From: Apium graveolens
Taxonomy: Eukaryota; Streptophyta; Magnoliopsida; Apiales; Apiaceae
DNA: 64,000 nucleotides
Assembly (NCBI RefSeq): GCF_009905375.1
Contig: NC_133650.1
Coordinates: forward strand, 304,869,574-304,933,573
Direction of reading: 5' to 3'
Part shown: positions 1-9,590 of the stretch, in pieces
Layout of the letters: each line of letters begins with the position of its first letter
How positions within the stretch are numbered: the first letter of the stretch is position 1
Notes under the pieces: generated by a model
The model's input: only the letters and a program-made list of their open reading frames with translations
Database searches by the model: none
What the model was told of the DNA's origin: nothing
Position numbers and translations under genes: made by a program

Positions 1-283
<283 letters not shown>

Positions 284-390
284 GTATGTACTCATCACGA
301 AAATTTATTAAAACAGATTCTCATTTTTAAGGTTATAAGTAATATTTATAAAAAAAATCGTTCATCAAAGAATCTACTTAAAAATATATA

Positions 391-830
391 CTAGTTGTTA
401 ACCCGTGCGAAACACGGGCCCGAAATTAAAAATAATAGTATCACATTATTATTTGTATAAAACTGAAACTCATAATAGGTGCAATATACAGATCTAAATA
501 AAATAGATAAAATGTTATTAAAATATGGGGTTAAAAAATTGAAGTTTAGTGTAACTAAAATTTCACCGTATAGTTTTAGTTATGCATGCGCCTAATTATT
601 TATTTATACAAATCTGACATGTTAACTTACTAATACGATTCTTTTAAAGTAAATCGACGCTTGGATGTTCAGCAACAAATAAAAACTGAAGGAAAATAAA
701 ATTTACAGAGAGAAAAAGTTAATTTTTGTCGGTTGAGATTTTATTATACAAAATTTTAAAAATAGTTGTATAATTTTTTAGTGAGTATCAAGATTTGGGA
801 CCTTAACATGGTTTCGCTTATTAATATAGA
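391..830 (-). mobile_element. Non-autonomous Helitron, unit 1
   Basis: On the minus strand the element starts TCTATATTAATAAGCG at 830 and ends in a hairpin (stem CCCGTG/CACGGG, positions 402-418) followed by CTAG at 394-391. It is flanked by A on the 5' side and T on the 3' side. A TC start, a 3' hairpin, a CTRR end and insertion between A and T are the Helitron hallmarks. At 440 bp it has no coding capacity. The same element sits at 31806-32245, so insertion preceded the duplication. Confidence 0.8.
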
Positions 831-1838
831 TAGTTGATAGTTGATAGTTGAACCCGTGCGAAACACGGGCCCGAGACTAAAAATATAAAATTAATATTTG
901 TAGAGAATTATTCATAATTTGTTTGAAACACGAATTAAAATTAATCTATTACATTAATATCATATATTAAATTGGCACTTGCAAAAAATAGTTATGTGTT
1001 TAAAAATAATCGAATCATTTATGAAATTTTCCACTATAATTCTAATTTTGCATTGTTTTACTTGATATAGAAATCTAACATATTAGTTTTATTTTTGTGA
1101 AACGAATTGTATCTCTATCTTACGAACCAAATATCTGTTTTTTAGATAATTTAATATTAATTAATATTATTTGATAATTATCTTACAATTAGTCTTTTCA
1201 ATATAGTTTATTTAATATTAACTAATTATCGATAAAAAAATATTTTACAAATTAAAAGTAAATGGATGTTATTAAACTTAATTTAATATTATCTATATAA
1301 AGCCTATAAATTTGTGATTGTTAAAATATATTTTTTAATTTTAAGTAAATAAATGTTGTGATGGACAGTAACATATACGATTGTTAAATAAATTATTTTC
1401 AGTTTAAAAGTTTATAAATGTTAATAAAGTCATTTGCTATTACTTAATTATTTTTAAAATAATATTATCCAATTTAAAAGTGAACTGACACTAAAATTGA
1501 CACTAACTAATAGAAAATACGTGTTAATAGTTTACTTTGCAGTTAGTAGTTTTTTAAAATAAAAGTAAATATATGTTATTTTACTTAATTTAACGCAACT
1601 TAATAAATTTTTAATATAATTTATAAATAAATAAAGTTTACAAGGAATATAAGTCGTTATTAATTTACTTAATAGTTTGCAAAGAAAATAAAATGTACAA
1701 AAAATGGAAGTTGATTTGTGTTAAAAACAAAGTTTATTTATAAAGAATATAAATCAACTTATGTCACTTAATTACCAAAATTTGGTACTTTTATACTTTT
1801 AGCACCAAATTATACACCGTTTCGCCTATTAATGAAGA
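831..1838 (-). mobile_element. Second, degenerate Helitron-like element, unit 1
   Basis: A second CCCGTG hairpin (853-869) directly abuts the first Helitron. About 1 kb to the right, near 1818-1838, the minus strand reads TCTTCATTAATAGGCGAAAC, close to the 5' end of the neighbouring element. The interior is AT-rich and non-coding. The 3' end lacks a clean CTRR and the 5' flank is not A, so the exact borders are uncertain. The unit 2 partner is about 32246-33281. Confidence 0.45.
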
Positions 1839-2051
1839 GTATAGTTTCACCTCAGTTATCTAAAAACCATAATTTTAAGAATATAAAACCATATGAAACC
1901 TATGCATGCCCAAATTGACAAAACAAGCAAGTCATCCTCCTGGCGGGCAAGTCAACTTTCCTCGTTAACATTTATATGCTGGTAGTGAAAAATTAACATT
2001 TATATTTTTGAAGAATAAATTTTGTCAAAGGCCCTCTATCTATTTATACGC

Positions 2052-2454
2052 ATGCAACTCTCCCTTGGCTCTTCAAACTTCTCAGCATATTCCTCTCTTC
2101 ACTCCCAGCGTCCAAACCTAACGCAAACCAGTGTCAACTCCCAGAGCTACGAGTTTAACTGGCGTCTGCATCACTAATACCACGTCTCTTGTCATATACA
2201 ACTGAAACAATCAAGAAACAACTTCCGGTGACAGATTACAAGTCGTCCGACGACAAGGAGGATCAGTGCGCGGTGTGCTTGAATGCAATGGAAGCGAATC
2301 AGCTTACCAGGGAGCTTAAAAACTGTAGTCATGTTTTTCATAAACATGTCTTGATGCATGGATTGACAACAGTAATGTTACTTGTCCACTCTGCAGGGCT
2401 GATTTAATGAACGAAAATCGAGTGTATTTTATGGAAGCTAAGCGGAGAGGATAA
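2052..2454 (+). pseudogene. RING-H2 protein gene, frameshifted copy (unit 1)
   Basis: This is the unit 1 counterpart of the open gene at 33493-33912. The frame from ATG 2052 (MQLSLGSSNF) breaks near 2163, where two extra bases are present relative to unit 2. The RING section is open at 2189-2407 with CAVCLNAME and LKNCSHVFHK. It breaks again near 2344, where one base is missing just before the CHDAW stretch, so the last zinc ligands (CPLC) fall out of frame. Remnants of the C-terminus continue to the old TAA at 2452-2454. Unlike unit 2, this copy keeps the first RING cysteine. RING-H2 proteins of this size usually act as E3 ubiquitin ligases, but this copy cannot make the domain. Confidence 0.8.
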
Positions 2455-4160
2455 TTCATGCAACAAGATGTATTGAGTCCCTAATTAGACTAGGGTGCGC
2501 AAGGAATCCTGTTGGATAAGGTCCTAAATTGATCCAATGCATATAAATCTTTAAGTATGCTGTGTTTTGGAACATCTTAATAGTATAATGACATTTAACC
2601 TGGGTTAAAGCTTTTTTACCATTCATTTATAATACATAACCAAAACGGGTCTAACTGTATTTCGTGGTAACAATATTGGTTTGAAATTATAGTCTATTCT
2701 CCGGAAATTATAACAGCCGACAGCAGTCTATATGTGATTGTTGTATTTAAATTTCCAGTGTTTTGTTCTATTTAATGAAAAATGCTTTTCTTTTCTGGCA
2801 AAAAAGTCCGGACCAAGGACTATCAAATATTTTCAATCTGAATTCGATCATATTAATTAGACAAAAATTCTATCGTCGACGAACAGTTAAAAAAAATTAA
2901 CATGATAAATATTATGAGTATATTTAAATATCTAAACATATCCTATACATATCACATTGCATCATCACCTGTTTAATTACTCCAACATTTCGTTTTGACA
3001 ATCCCATTTTTTCCAACATAACATCATCAAGTGCCCTACTTTTTGAGTGGGAAGAAGTCAAATAAAGCAAGAAACAAAAACTCAAAATATGTATGTTTAT
3101 ATGTAAGCAGAATTTGACCTAAATCGGAATCGTCATAATATTGTGCTTGTGCTTGTATGTACCCCTGTAGGCTGTAATACGCCACGCCGAGCACCAGCAA
3201 ATAAAATATTTAGCTGTAGTGCTTACAAAATCAATAGTCGATGCAATGCTGATGGTATAAAGATGTTTTGCAAAATGAAGATGATATTGTAAGGCACAAG
3301 ATGCTGGTTTACTTGCAGTTCAAATTGGGCCTTGGGCCGATGTGTTCAAAATTTATCTATCTTATCTACTTTTTCACATGACGTTTATTGTGTAAAATTA
3401 TTAAATATATATAATTGCAGTTCAAATTGCGCCTAAAGCGAAAGGTTTCAACTTGAATATTTCTATCTTATCTACTTGTTCACGTTCCATTTAATCAGGC
3501 AAAGTTTCAACTATAAAGTTTTCGAACTTGAATATATATATATATATATATATACATACGTGTTCGCATGGCGTTTAATGAGTACAGTTTCAACTATAAG
3601 TATGAATATTATAATATAAGATTAAATTAGAGCGTTCTTTAATATCTTAAGACACACCATAGGGAAAAAAATTATTTTGGTCACATGAATATATATTCCA
3701 TTTTTTGACGACAATAAATTATGGATAGCGTTCAGTTTATGTCTACATAAAATTGCTTGTGATTCGAAACCAGCATTTTGACAAGGACTATAGAATATAA
3801 AGTGCAATATTAGAGAAACACAGGAAGTAAGATTTGCTAGTATGGAAAGTCTGCAATCTGAATTAATGGTTTAATGTTTACAGCAAGAAAATAAGTAGAC
3901 TACTATCAACTAACGACCTATAAACCAGGAACAACAGATCCTAGTTTATCTGTATCTTATTCATCTAAACTCCTAAACATACGCAACAACTAGCAGACCA
4001 AGTCCATGCTTCAAGTACACCAGATAAACCAAATAATTATTCTAAGACAAACAAAAACAAATAAACTAAATAAGTTTAGATTAAAAACTACTCCCAAGGA
4101 CATGTAAATTAGGTACCATTACTAAGTGCGGAAAGAGCTATAAATTACGGTAGTTTCTTT
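2455..4160. other. Non-coding stretch, unit 1
   Basis: Contains the RING gene 3' flank, matched in unit 2 up to the retroelement insertion point, then sequence partly matched at 57345-58000. There is a short (TA)n run at about 3533-3556. Several copies of a motif like 'ataattgcagttcaaa' recur at 3410-3480 and again in unit 2 at 57540-57880. I see no credible gene. Exons 3 and 4 of OMT-a, present in unit 2 at 58215-58632, are missing here. Confidence 0.6.
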
Positions 4161-4184
4161 AGTTATATTATACAAATTAGGTAG

Positions 4185-4952
4185 CATTACTAAGTGATGG
4201 AGCATCTTTGACAACGTGGGGAAGATCGAAGTTGATCCCTCTGATTGTAGTGTACACCACCGACGTCAACTAAAGACGTAAGACCTTCGAAACCATTGTA
4301 ATTTTCGAGGATCTTATTCATGATAATAGTAGAATGATCTTTCATAGCTTGGTTAAAGATCAAGTTGAATCGAGAGTCTGTGCCAGTATAATCATATATG
4401 TTCATTCCAAAGCCTTGTTAAATGGAAGTCCGCCATCAAGAACAGCATCTTTCAAGTAGTACCTGTATATAAATAGACTAGTCATCATGATAAATTCACG
4501 ACAATGCAAGAGTTTTTAATGTAAATAGAAGAGAAGAGAATACATTACCAGCTCTCCCACATAATCTTATCATTAGCCATGAGCAAAAGAGGTGCCATGG
4601 AGACACCGTCTGTATTTTTAGTCAAATATCTGCAGACTGGCATTAAGCCATAGCTCCGCACTTGGAGACCATTAGGTAGCTCAACAAGCTTACATTTGAG
4701 AACCAAGTAGCTAGCCAGGATTTTGAGTATACGGTCAAGCATAAGCGCTGCATCAAGGTTTGATGTGGGCAGCATGGAGGCTAGCTCATTCGGAGTTACG
4801 TAGGCTCCCGGGCCAGCATTAGCAATGATCTCCAAAAGGTCAAGCTCAATGGCCACTTTCAGAGTCATGGGAAGTACAGAAGCAGTTGTGAGTTGCAATG
4901 CAAACAAACAAGCTTCTTCTGCTTCAGATGCAGTACTCTTGATATGCGCCAT
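4185..4952 (-). pseudogene. COMT-like O-methyltransferase pseudogene OMT-a, exons 1-2 (unit 1)
   Basis: Exon 1 (4952 to about 4550) begins [20 protein letters not shown]. It has the plant class II O-methyltransferase dimerisation region, with [33 protein letters not shown] and [10 protein letters not shown], and ends ESW before a GTAATG donor. Exon 2 starts after an AG near 4462 (YYLKDAV). One missing base breaks the frame at the KAFGMN site near 4410. The frame reopens at 4405-4190 ([10 protein letters not shown]), but at the SAM-binding loop LVDVGG roughly 40 bases are deleted and the frame shifts. The catalytic exons with the His and Glu residues are absent. Family members methylate phenolics such as caffeate or furanocoumarins; the substrate cannot be judged here. 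The partner in unit 2 is at 58215-59228. Confidence 0.85.
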
Positions 4953-5430
4953 TGCTTGATTTCATTGGATGAGTGTGACTATGGGACGTACTTTTATAAG
5001 ATGGTTTGTTGCACACTTTCTTTCTTGTTAGGTTATTAAATTTTACTTTCTTATAAGACCAACCTTTTTGATTACTATAAGGTGCTTAAAGATGACTTCC
5101 GACACTCTTTCGAAATATCTGAAGTTGGTTGTGGTCGAATATTCATTACCTAGTATTGGCCAGGTGAAAAAGATTGAATATATGATGGTAGACAAATTTG
5201 TACTTCTTTGAAAGTATTTCTTCTTTGCATGAAGAAAGTCCCACTGCAGAATATATTCTGTTGTTCAATTTAGAAATATTCAACTTCCATGAACACTTAC
5301 TATCTAATGCCTAAACAGGAAAAAAGAATTCTTTATATTTACTTTTAGTTTACAAATGGAGGCAATCTTATTCTCACATTCATCTCCTCACCAGTCCTCA
5401 CAGTGCTTGAACTAGTGTACCAATTAACCA

Positions 5431-5631
5431 ATGGACCTCCGAGTTACAGTACGTCTATTGCTTTTAATTCTTTTTATTTTACTGGTGATCATCTGTGTAG
5501 TTACACATGTCTATCTGAACCTGCACAAATTTCGACATGGTCTTCCAAGTAGTAATCGACTAGATCCTCCTGCGACTGTGACAACTGGCAGAGGGTTTCC
5601 CACTAGTGTTGGAGATGGAAATGTGGTTTAG
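5431..5631 (+). CDS. Small protein with hydrophobic N-terminus (unit 1 copy)
   Basis: A 66-residue frame with a strongly hydrophobic stretch at residues 8-28 (VRLLLLILFILLVIICVVTH), then a polar tail containing LNLHKFRHGLPSSNRLDPPA. This could be a signal peptide or anchor on a secreted or membrane-tethered small peptide. The unit 2 copy at 59706-59930 keeps the frame despite substitutions and a net 8-codon in-frame length difference (a segment after PTSV), which supports coding. I do not recognise the family. The tail loosely recalls plant signalling-peptide precursors, but no CLE, IDA, CEP or RGF motif fits well. A near-identical flank surrounds both copies. Confidence 0.55.
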   Translation: MDLRVTVRLLLLILFILLVIICVVTHVYLNLHKFRHGLPSSNRLDPPATVTTGRGFPTSVGDGNVV

Positions 5632-6645
5632 TAATGTACTCGGAATCTAGAGCATGATAAGATGGTTCTAGCTTCCAAAATTTCGGTCGTTTTGATACCT
5701 CCATCAGGGGCGGAACTAAGGGGACTGGAGTGAATCTCGGTCCCTCCCCCAACCGTCAAAATTCACCAAAATTTAGTGTAAACTTTTGAAAAAAATATGA
5801 AATAATTTGATGCGGTCCCTCTAAACTATATTCATGTTTTCGCCTCTGACCTCCATTAAGATCTACATAATCTCACTCTACCAAAACCCCCTTCCAAGTG
5901 GATGGATGATATACAGTGTATACTTTGTTTAATTATTATTATTAATTTGATTTTGTATTGAAATGATAGGTATTCCCTTCGAGTGTTCATGTTGATATAT
6001 GCTGACATCAGACTCAATTCACGGCAAAATTAGAAGCAAATTAATAGGTTTTACGTTTCCAGTAACAATAGCAGATTTTTTATGTTGATACTTGCTTAAT
6101 CATGAGTGGTTTATATGTCAGTATACAGATTTTTTCCAGGAGGAAATCTACAGAAGCCAATAAATTTATGCACATTTTTTTTTGCATGCACTTAACTTAA
6201 CATGGTAGGAATGGAACTCCAAACCCTACCTGTATAGAGCTCCCGGTGCCATGTTAAGACCATACATGTTAACTAACCAGTCACTTTGAAACCTTAAGGT
6301 CAGAAGAAGGTCATCTTATACTCTTCAATATCAACACACTTTAATAAGATGACAGGCAAAAAATTTATACGACTATTATCCCCGGGAAGTAATGACTAAG
6401 TTTTTTGGCAGCAACAGTAAATATCAATGACAACTGATTGAGCCAAGAATAAAGGAGTGAAATTGAACATATTGCGTCCATCCACATACATAGTAGAGTA
6501 CTTATAAAGTATCATTTGGCACATAAAGGACAATAGATTCTGGAATAAGATTATCGCTGGTAAAGTTTAGATACTGAAAATGTAAAAAGAACTTGCTACA
6601 TGAAACTCGAGGCTGTAATTAGTCATGGTATTTTTTGCACAGGAG
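5632..6645. other. Non-coding stretch shared by both units
   Basis: Matches 59931-61128 in unit 2. It contains 'ggggcggaactaagggg' style sequence near 5706 and no plausible exon. At about 6211-6222 it preserves the empty site (CTCCAAAC once) of the hAT-type MITE found in unit 2 at 60585-60697. Confidence 0.6.
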
Positions 6646-6650
6646 GTCTG

Positions 6651-7286
6651 TGTTGGAAACGTGATGAGTTTGCAAAATATATATTTATATTTTTAGTATA
6701 ACTCAAACAAACAATATATATATATTTATAATGTTAATACAAGAAACAGAGTACTCGATTTTTACTCAAAATAGGCTATTGCCTTTATACTCTAAAATTA
6801 GAGCTTCAGCTCTTTTGCTACAACTGTGGTGTAGAACTTTACTAAGATGTGTATATCAACTTTTCTTCAGTACATATTATCAGAAACATACATCCTTATT
6901 TATAGGCTACAAAGACCTGATTTACATCATGCCTTACCTCACACAATATTTATTATTGTAGCCTACTATATTGACTGCATAATCTTCTTAATTTCACTGC
7001 AAACCGTGTTACAGCTATATACATCCAGACAATCTTTTCTAAACTTGTGCAGCCTACCATTTTCCATGCTATTTACTCTTTAACAACCAAGACTTCTATG
7101 CTAAGTTTACTTCAGTTTAAAATACCTCCGTTTTATGCACATCTGTAACACCTTGCATGCTTGTATCTTTGACTTAGGCCATTAACCTTAGCCTACCATA
7201 TTTTCAGTAAGCTATTATTGCTCTAACTTTATTCAACCAAGTTATTTTTTTTATTTTTGTCTCGGGAGAGTTTGCAAATTCTAACA
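6651..7286. mobile_element. Solo LTR, 636 bp, with TSD GTCTG
   Basis: Starts TGTTGGAAAC and ends AAATTCTAACA, flanked on both sides by GTCTG (6646-6650 and 7287-7291). Unit 2 keeps the empty site (...aggtctgctacaaac... near 61122-61140), which proves insertion after the duplication. Open frames within it (6731-7083) have no recognisable content and are treated as chance. No internal retroelement region remains, so this is a solo LTR left by LTR-LTR recombination. The family was not identified. Confidence 0.9.
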
Positions 7287-7439
7287 GTCTGCTACAAACA
7301 CGAATAGCGATGAAAATTCTAGTTCATCTGCTAAGTTAATATCTTCTGGTTATTCTATTAAGGCGGCTTGGAATTGCTTCTCGAGAATCTTTCAAATTTC
7401 CACAAGAATTTTCCACTTTGATGCTAAACTCCCCACTTG

Positions 7440-7680
7440 CTTGTACTTGAAAACTATGTTCATAAGAAACCAATGTTTCTTTTATTTTTTAGTCAGGAGA
7501 CTATTCAATCTGGCCACCAGTTGATGTTTCTTTTGTTTCACCAACTGGTAATTCACCAGTTGGTGAATTAGCAATTGGAGTACTTTCAAGTGTTATTTTC
7601 GGAGTAGCATTCCCTGGTTTATCAGATTGACTATACGAAGATGGCAAGGTAAATTATAAGTAAATTAAAACAGATATTTT
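7440..7680 (-). other. Unit 1-specific segment with possible exon and hairpin
   Basis: From about 7440 to 7680 unit 1 has no match in unit 2. On the minus strand an open frame (about 7655-7508) reads SSYSQSDKPGNATPKITLES, continues through a repeated SPTGELPVGE pair and ends at a TAG near 7509. The repeat comes from a 13-bp perfect inverted repeat (arms 7537-7549 and 7555-7567, loop 5). It might be a captured gene fragment. I cannot name it, and no start codon or clear splice site fixes its limits. Confidence 0.25.
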
Positions 7681-7682
7681 TA

Positions 7683-8201
7683 TTCCAAAAGCCTTGTCAA
7701 ATGGAAGTCTGCCATCAACAACCGCATCTTTCATGTAGTACCTGTGATAATTAGCATCGTGTCAAGTTCATGACTTTGCCAAAGCTTGTATTTTTCTTGT
7801 AATAAAGTAGAGCTGAATACTGATAAATTTTAATATAAGATTCAGTTGGATTTCATATTATATTCTAATAAATACGATACCAGCTTTCCATCATAATCTT
7901 ATCCATAATCAGGAGCGTAAGAGGTGCCATGGAGCCTCCATCTGCATTTTTTGTCAAAAATTTGCAAACATTCGCTAATCATAACTGGTGCATCCAAGTT
8001 TGAAGTGGGCAGCATAGAGGCTAGCTCATTTGGAGTAACATAGGCGTCGGGGCCAGCTTTAGCTATGATCTCCAAAAGGTCGAGCTCAATGGCTGCTTTC
8101 AGAACCATGGGCAGTACTGAAGCAGTTGCGAGTTGCATTGCTAACAAGCAAGCTTCTTCATCTTCATGTGAATTAGTTGTAGTTTGCATCATAGAATCCA
8201 T
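7683..8201 (-). pseudogene. COMT-like O-methyltransferase pseudogene OMT-b, exon 1 and part of exon 2 (unit 1)
   Basis: The likely start is [10 protein letters not shown] at 8201. The frame continues [37 protein letters not shown] and [19 protein letters not shown]. There about 100 bases are deleted and the frame shifts; the remaining exon 1 end is recognisable out of frame ([17 protein letters not shown]) down to a GT near 7880. Exon 2 begins near 7743 with [19 protein letters not shown] and is cut off at about 7683. No SAM-binding or catalytic region remains. The unit 2 partner (61505-62510) keeps the parts missing here and has lost the N-terminus kept here. Confidence 0.82.
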
Positions 8202-8289
8202 TTGAAAGACCTGTTTAATTCGTAACAAGAATGGTGTTTGTGTACTCTCTTTTATAAATTATATAAATTAATTACCTGTTACATATATA

Positions 8290-8514
8290 TCAGGTAATCA
8301 GCCGACAGTAATTTGGCTCATATAATTTCATTCCAAGATGGAGAAGCTTGCATTTTAAAACATTTTTGATAATGTTGCAGAAGAGTCGTTGATTCTTGGT
8401 GTCCACATACTGGAATTGGAAGGCCGTGTTGTCAAAAAATGTCACCAACCTTTCCACTGAATTCTGTGGTGCATATTTAAAGAACTTCATCAGAAGATGA
8501 ACACCACACGACAT
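8290..8514 (-). other. Open frame of unknown nature upstream of OMT-b
   Basis: A 74-codon frame starting MSCGVHLLMKFFKYAPQNS. Its first part, and the DNA to its right (8440-8830), recur at 62805-63190 almost unchanged, but the rest does not. No known domain is visible. It may be a fragment of a gene broken by the rearrangements, or a chance frame. Confidence 0.2.
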
Positions 8515-8536
8515 TTCTGACCGACAAAGAATAGCC

Positions 8537-8830
8537 GGAAAAGATAGCTATCATGCATATGCATCCGGTCATTTGCGCTCTGGCTTGTTTCCTTATATAC
8601 CATCTGTATCTATTGTCCGATCAGATTTAACCAAAATACATGAGACAAGAAACCAAATATCATGTGGTGAACTCAGATCACCAGTCTGTAAAAGACATAA
8701 AACTAACTCTATATCTGGTAAACTTCACATCAATTAGGCATTGCTTGCAAAATTCCAATGATAGAAAATCTGCAAAAGCAATGAACAGAATTAAACATAC
8801 TTCTAATAACATGTTTGGCATGATATGCTA
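8537..8830. repeat. About 290-bp segment present three times in the window
   Basis: The block beginning 'gaatagccggaaaagatagc' recurs at about 62510-62790 and again at about 62885-63185, with near identity. Unit 2 therefore carries a local tandem copy. It reads like OMT-b promoter/5' flank and contains no gene. Confidence 0.8.
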
Positions 8831-8837
8831 AAGCTAT

Positions 8838-8869
8838 TGTTACGACTATGCAGAATCAGGAGAATCAGG
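8838..8869 (+). mobile_element. Left part of a small solo LTR split by the CACTA element
   Basis: The LTR starts TGTTACGACTATG at 8838, is interrupted after AGG (8867-8869) by the CACTA element, and continues at 21647-21954, ending AATTCTAACA. Joined length is about 340 bp with matching TGTTA/TAACA ends. The right part carries a TATA box (CTATAAAAGC near 21747), expected for an LTR promoter. The 5-bp flanks GCTAT and GCTCG agree only at the first three bases, so the TSD is decayed or the call is imperfect. Confidence 0.55.
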
Positions 8870-9590
8870 CACTACAAGAAAAACACGATCATACAACACC
8901 CATCACACAACGCTTGGCCGAAAAAGTGTTGCCCAGAATTTTTATACAACAGTTTTTCAAAAATCAAAAAACAGGTGTTGGCTGATATATATTACTACAA
9001 GCAAAACAAAACTGTTGTCTAGTAAAACAAGTCAGACAAATCTTTTCATAAACCTCATGTTGTGTGAATGACAAACTTATAGCATTACCACAACGCTATA
9101 AAATCCATTGTCTAGTTCTTAGAGCCAGACAACACTTTCTAACATCATGTTGTGCAAGTGGGTAAGTTTGCACAACGGTTTTTAAATGATATGTCTGAAA
9201 GATATTGAGACAACGTCTCAATTAACAGTTGTAAAAATGAAACAAGTGTTTTTTCTGTTGGTATTTTAAGATGGTGTCAAACAACGTACAAGTATAAGTG
9301 TTGTCTGAATTAAAAACGAGATACAAGTGTTTTTCTATGTTGTAGATTATACTTTCAGACAATGGGCTAATCAATAAAACCGTTGTCTTACTCTGGTGAT
9401 TTTTTTATAAAATATTACCAGAAGCAAAGCAAACGTGCCAAACCAAAGGCAACAAGGAAAACCATCCAAACCAGATGCAACAAGCAAATCAACCAACAAT
9501 CAAGAACTGAAAATAAATAGCAGAATCAAGCCAAAGTTATTATGCATGTTCATACAAAGTATAGTAATTGAAAGTACAAATAAAAATACT
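8870..9590. promoter_or_regulatory. CACTA left terminus and subterminal repeats
   Basis: After the inverted repeat there are about a dozen copies, in both orientations, of words built on ACAAC(G) and GTTGTCTG between 8890 and 9400 (for example near 8915, 9012, 9090, 9128, 9172, 9213, 9295, 9383). In En/Spm, subterminal arrays like this bind TnpA and are needed in cis for excision. The binding role here is inferred from that family. Confidence 0.7.

Larger units (their letters stand above)
284..8837. repeat. Segmental duplication, unit 1
   Basis: From GTATGTACT at 284 the sequence matches 31698 onward at high identity, through two Helitrons and a RING-H2 gene to about 3005. It then matches 57345 onward, because unit 2 is interrupted by a 22.8-kb retroelement nest. 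Blocks pair as 284-3005 with 31698-34522, about 3010-3260 with 57340-57545, 4130-6650 with 58680-61128, 7292-7440 with 61132-61270, 7680-8228 with parts of 61960-62510, and 8440-8830 with 62805-63190. Differences include indels, a solo LTR found only here, and MITEs found only in unit 2. Confidence 0.85.

Noticed and set aside
6731..7083. Two overlapping plus-strand open frames of 76-78 codons
   Set aside because: They lie wholly within a proven solo LTR that is absent from unit 2, and their composition looks like AT-rich chance coding.
8640..8831. Plus-strand open frame of 63 codons, repeated at 63005-63208
   Set aside because: The identity comes from the recent DNA duplication, there is no protein-like composition, and it lies in what looks like OMT-b promoter sequence.
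8825..9022. Plus-strand open frame of 65 codons
   Set aside because: It crosses the CACTA terminus, so it is created by the insertion and has no family match.
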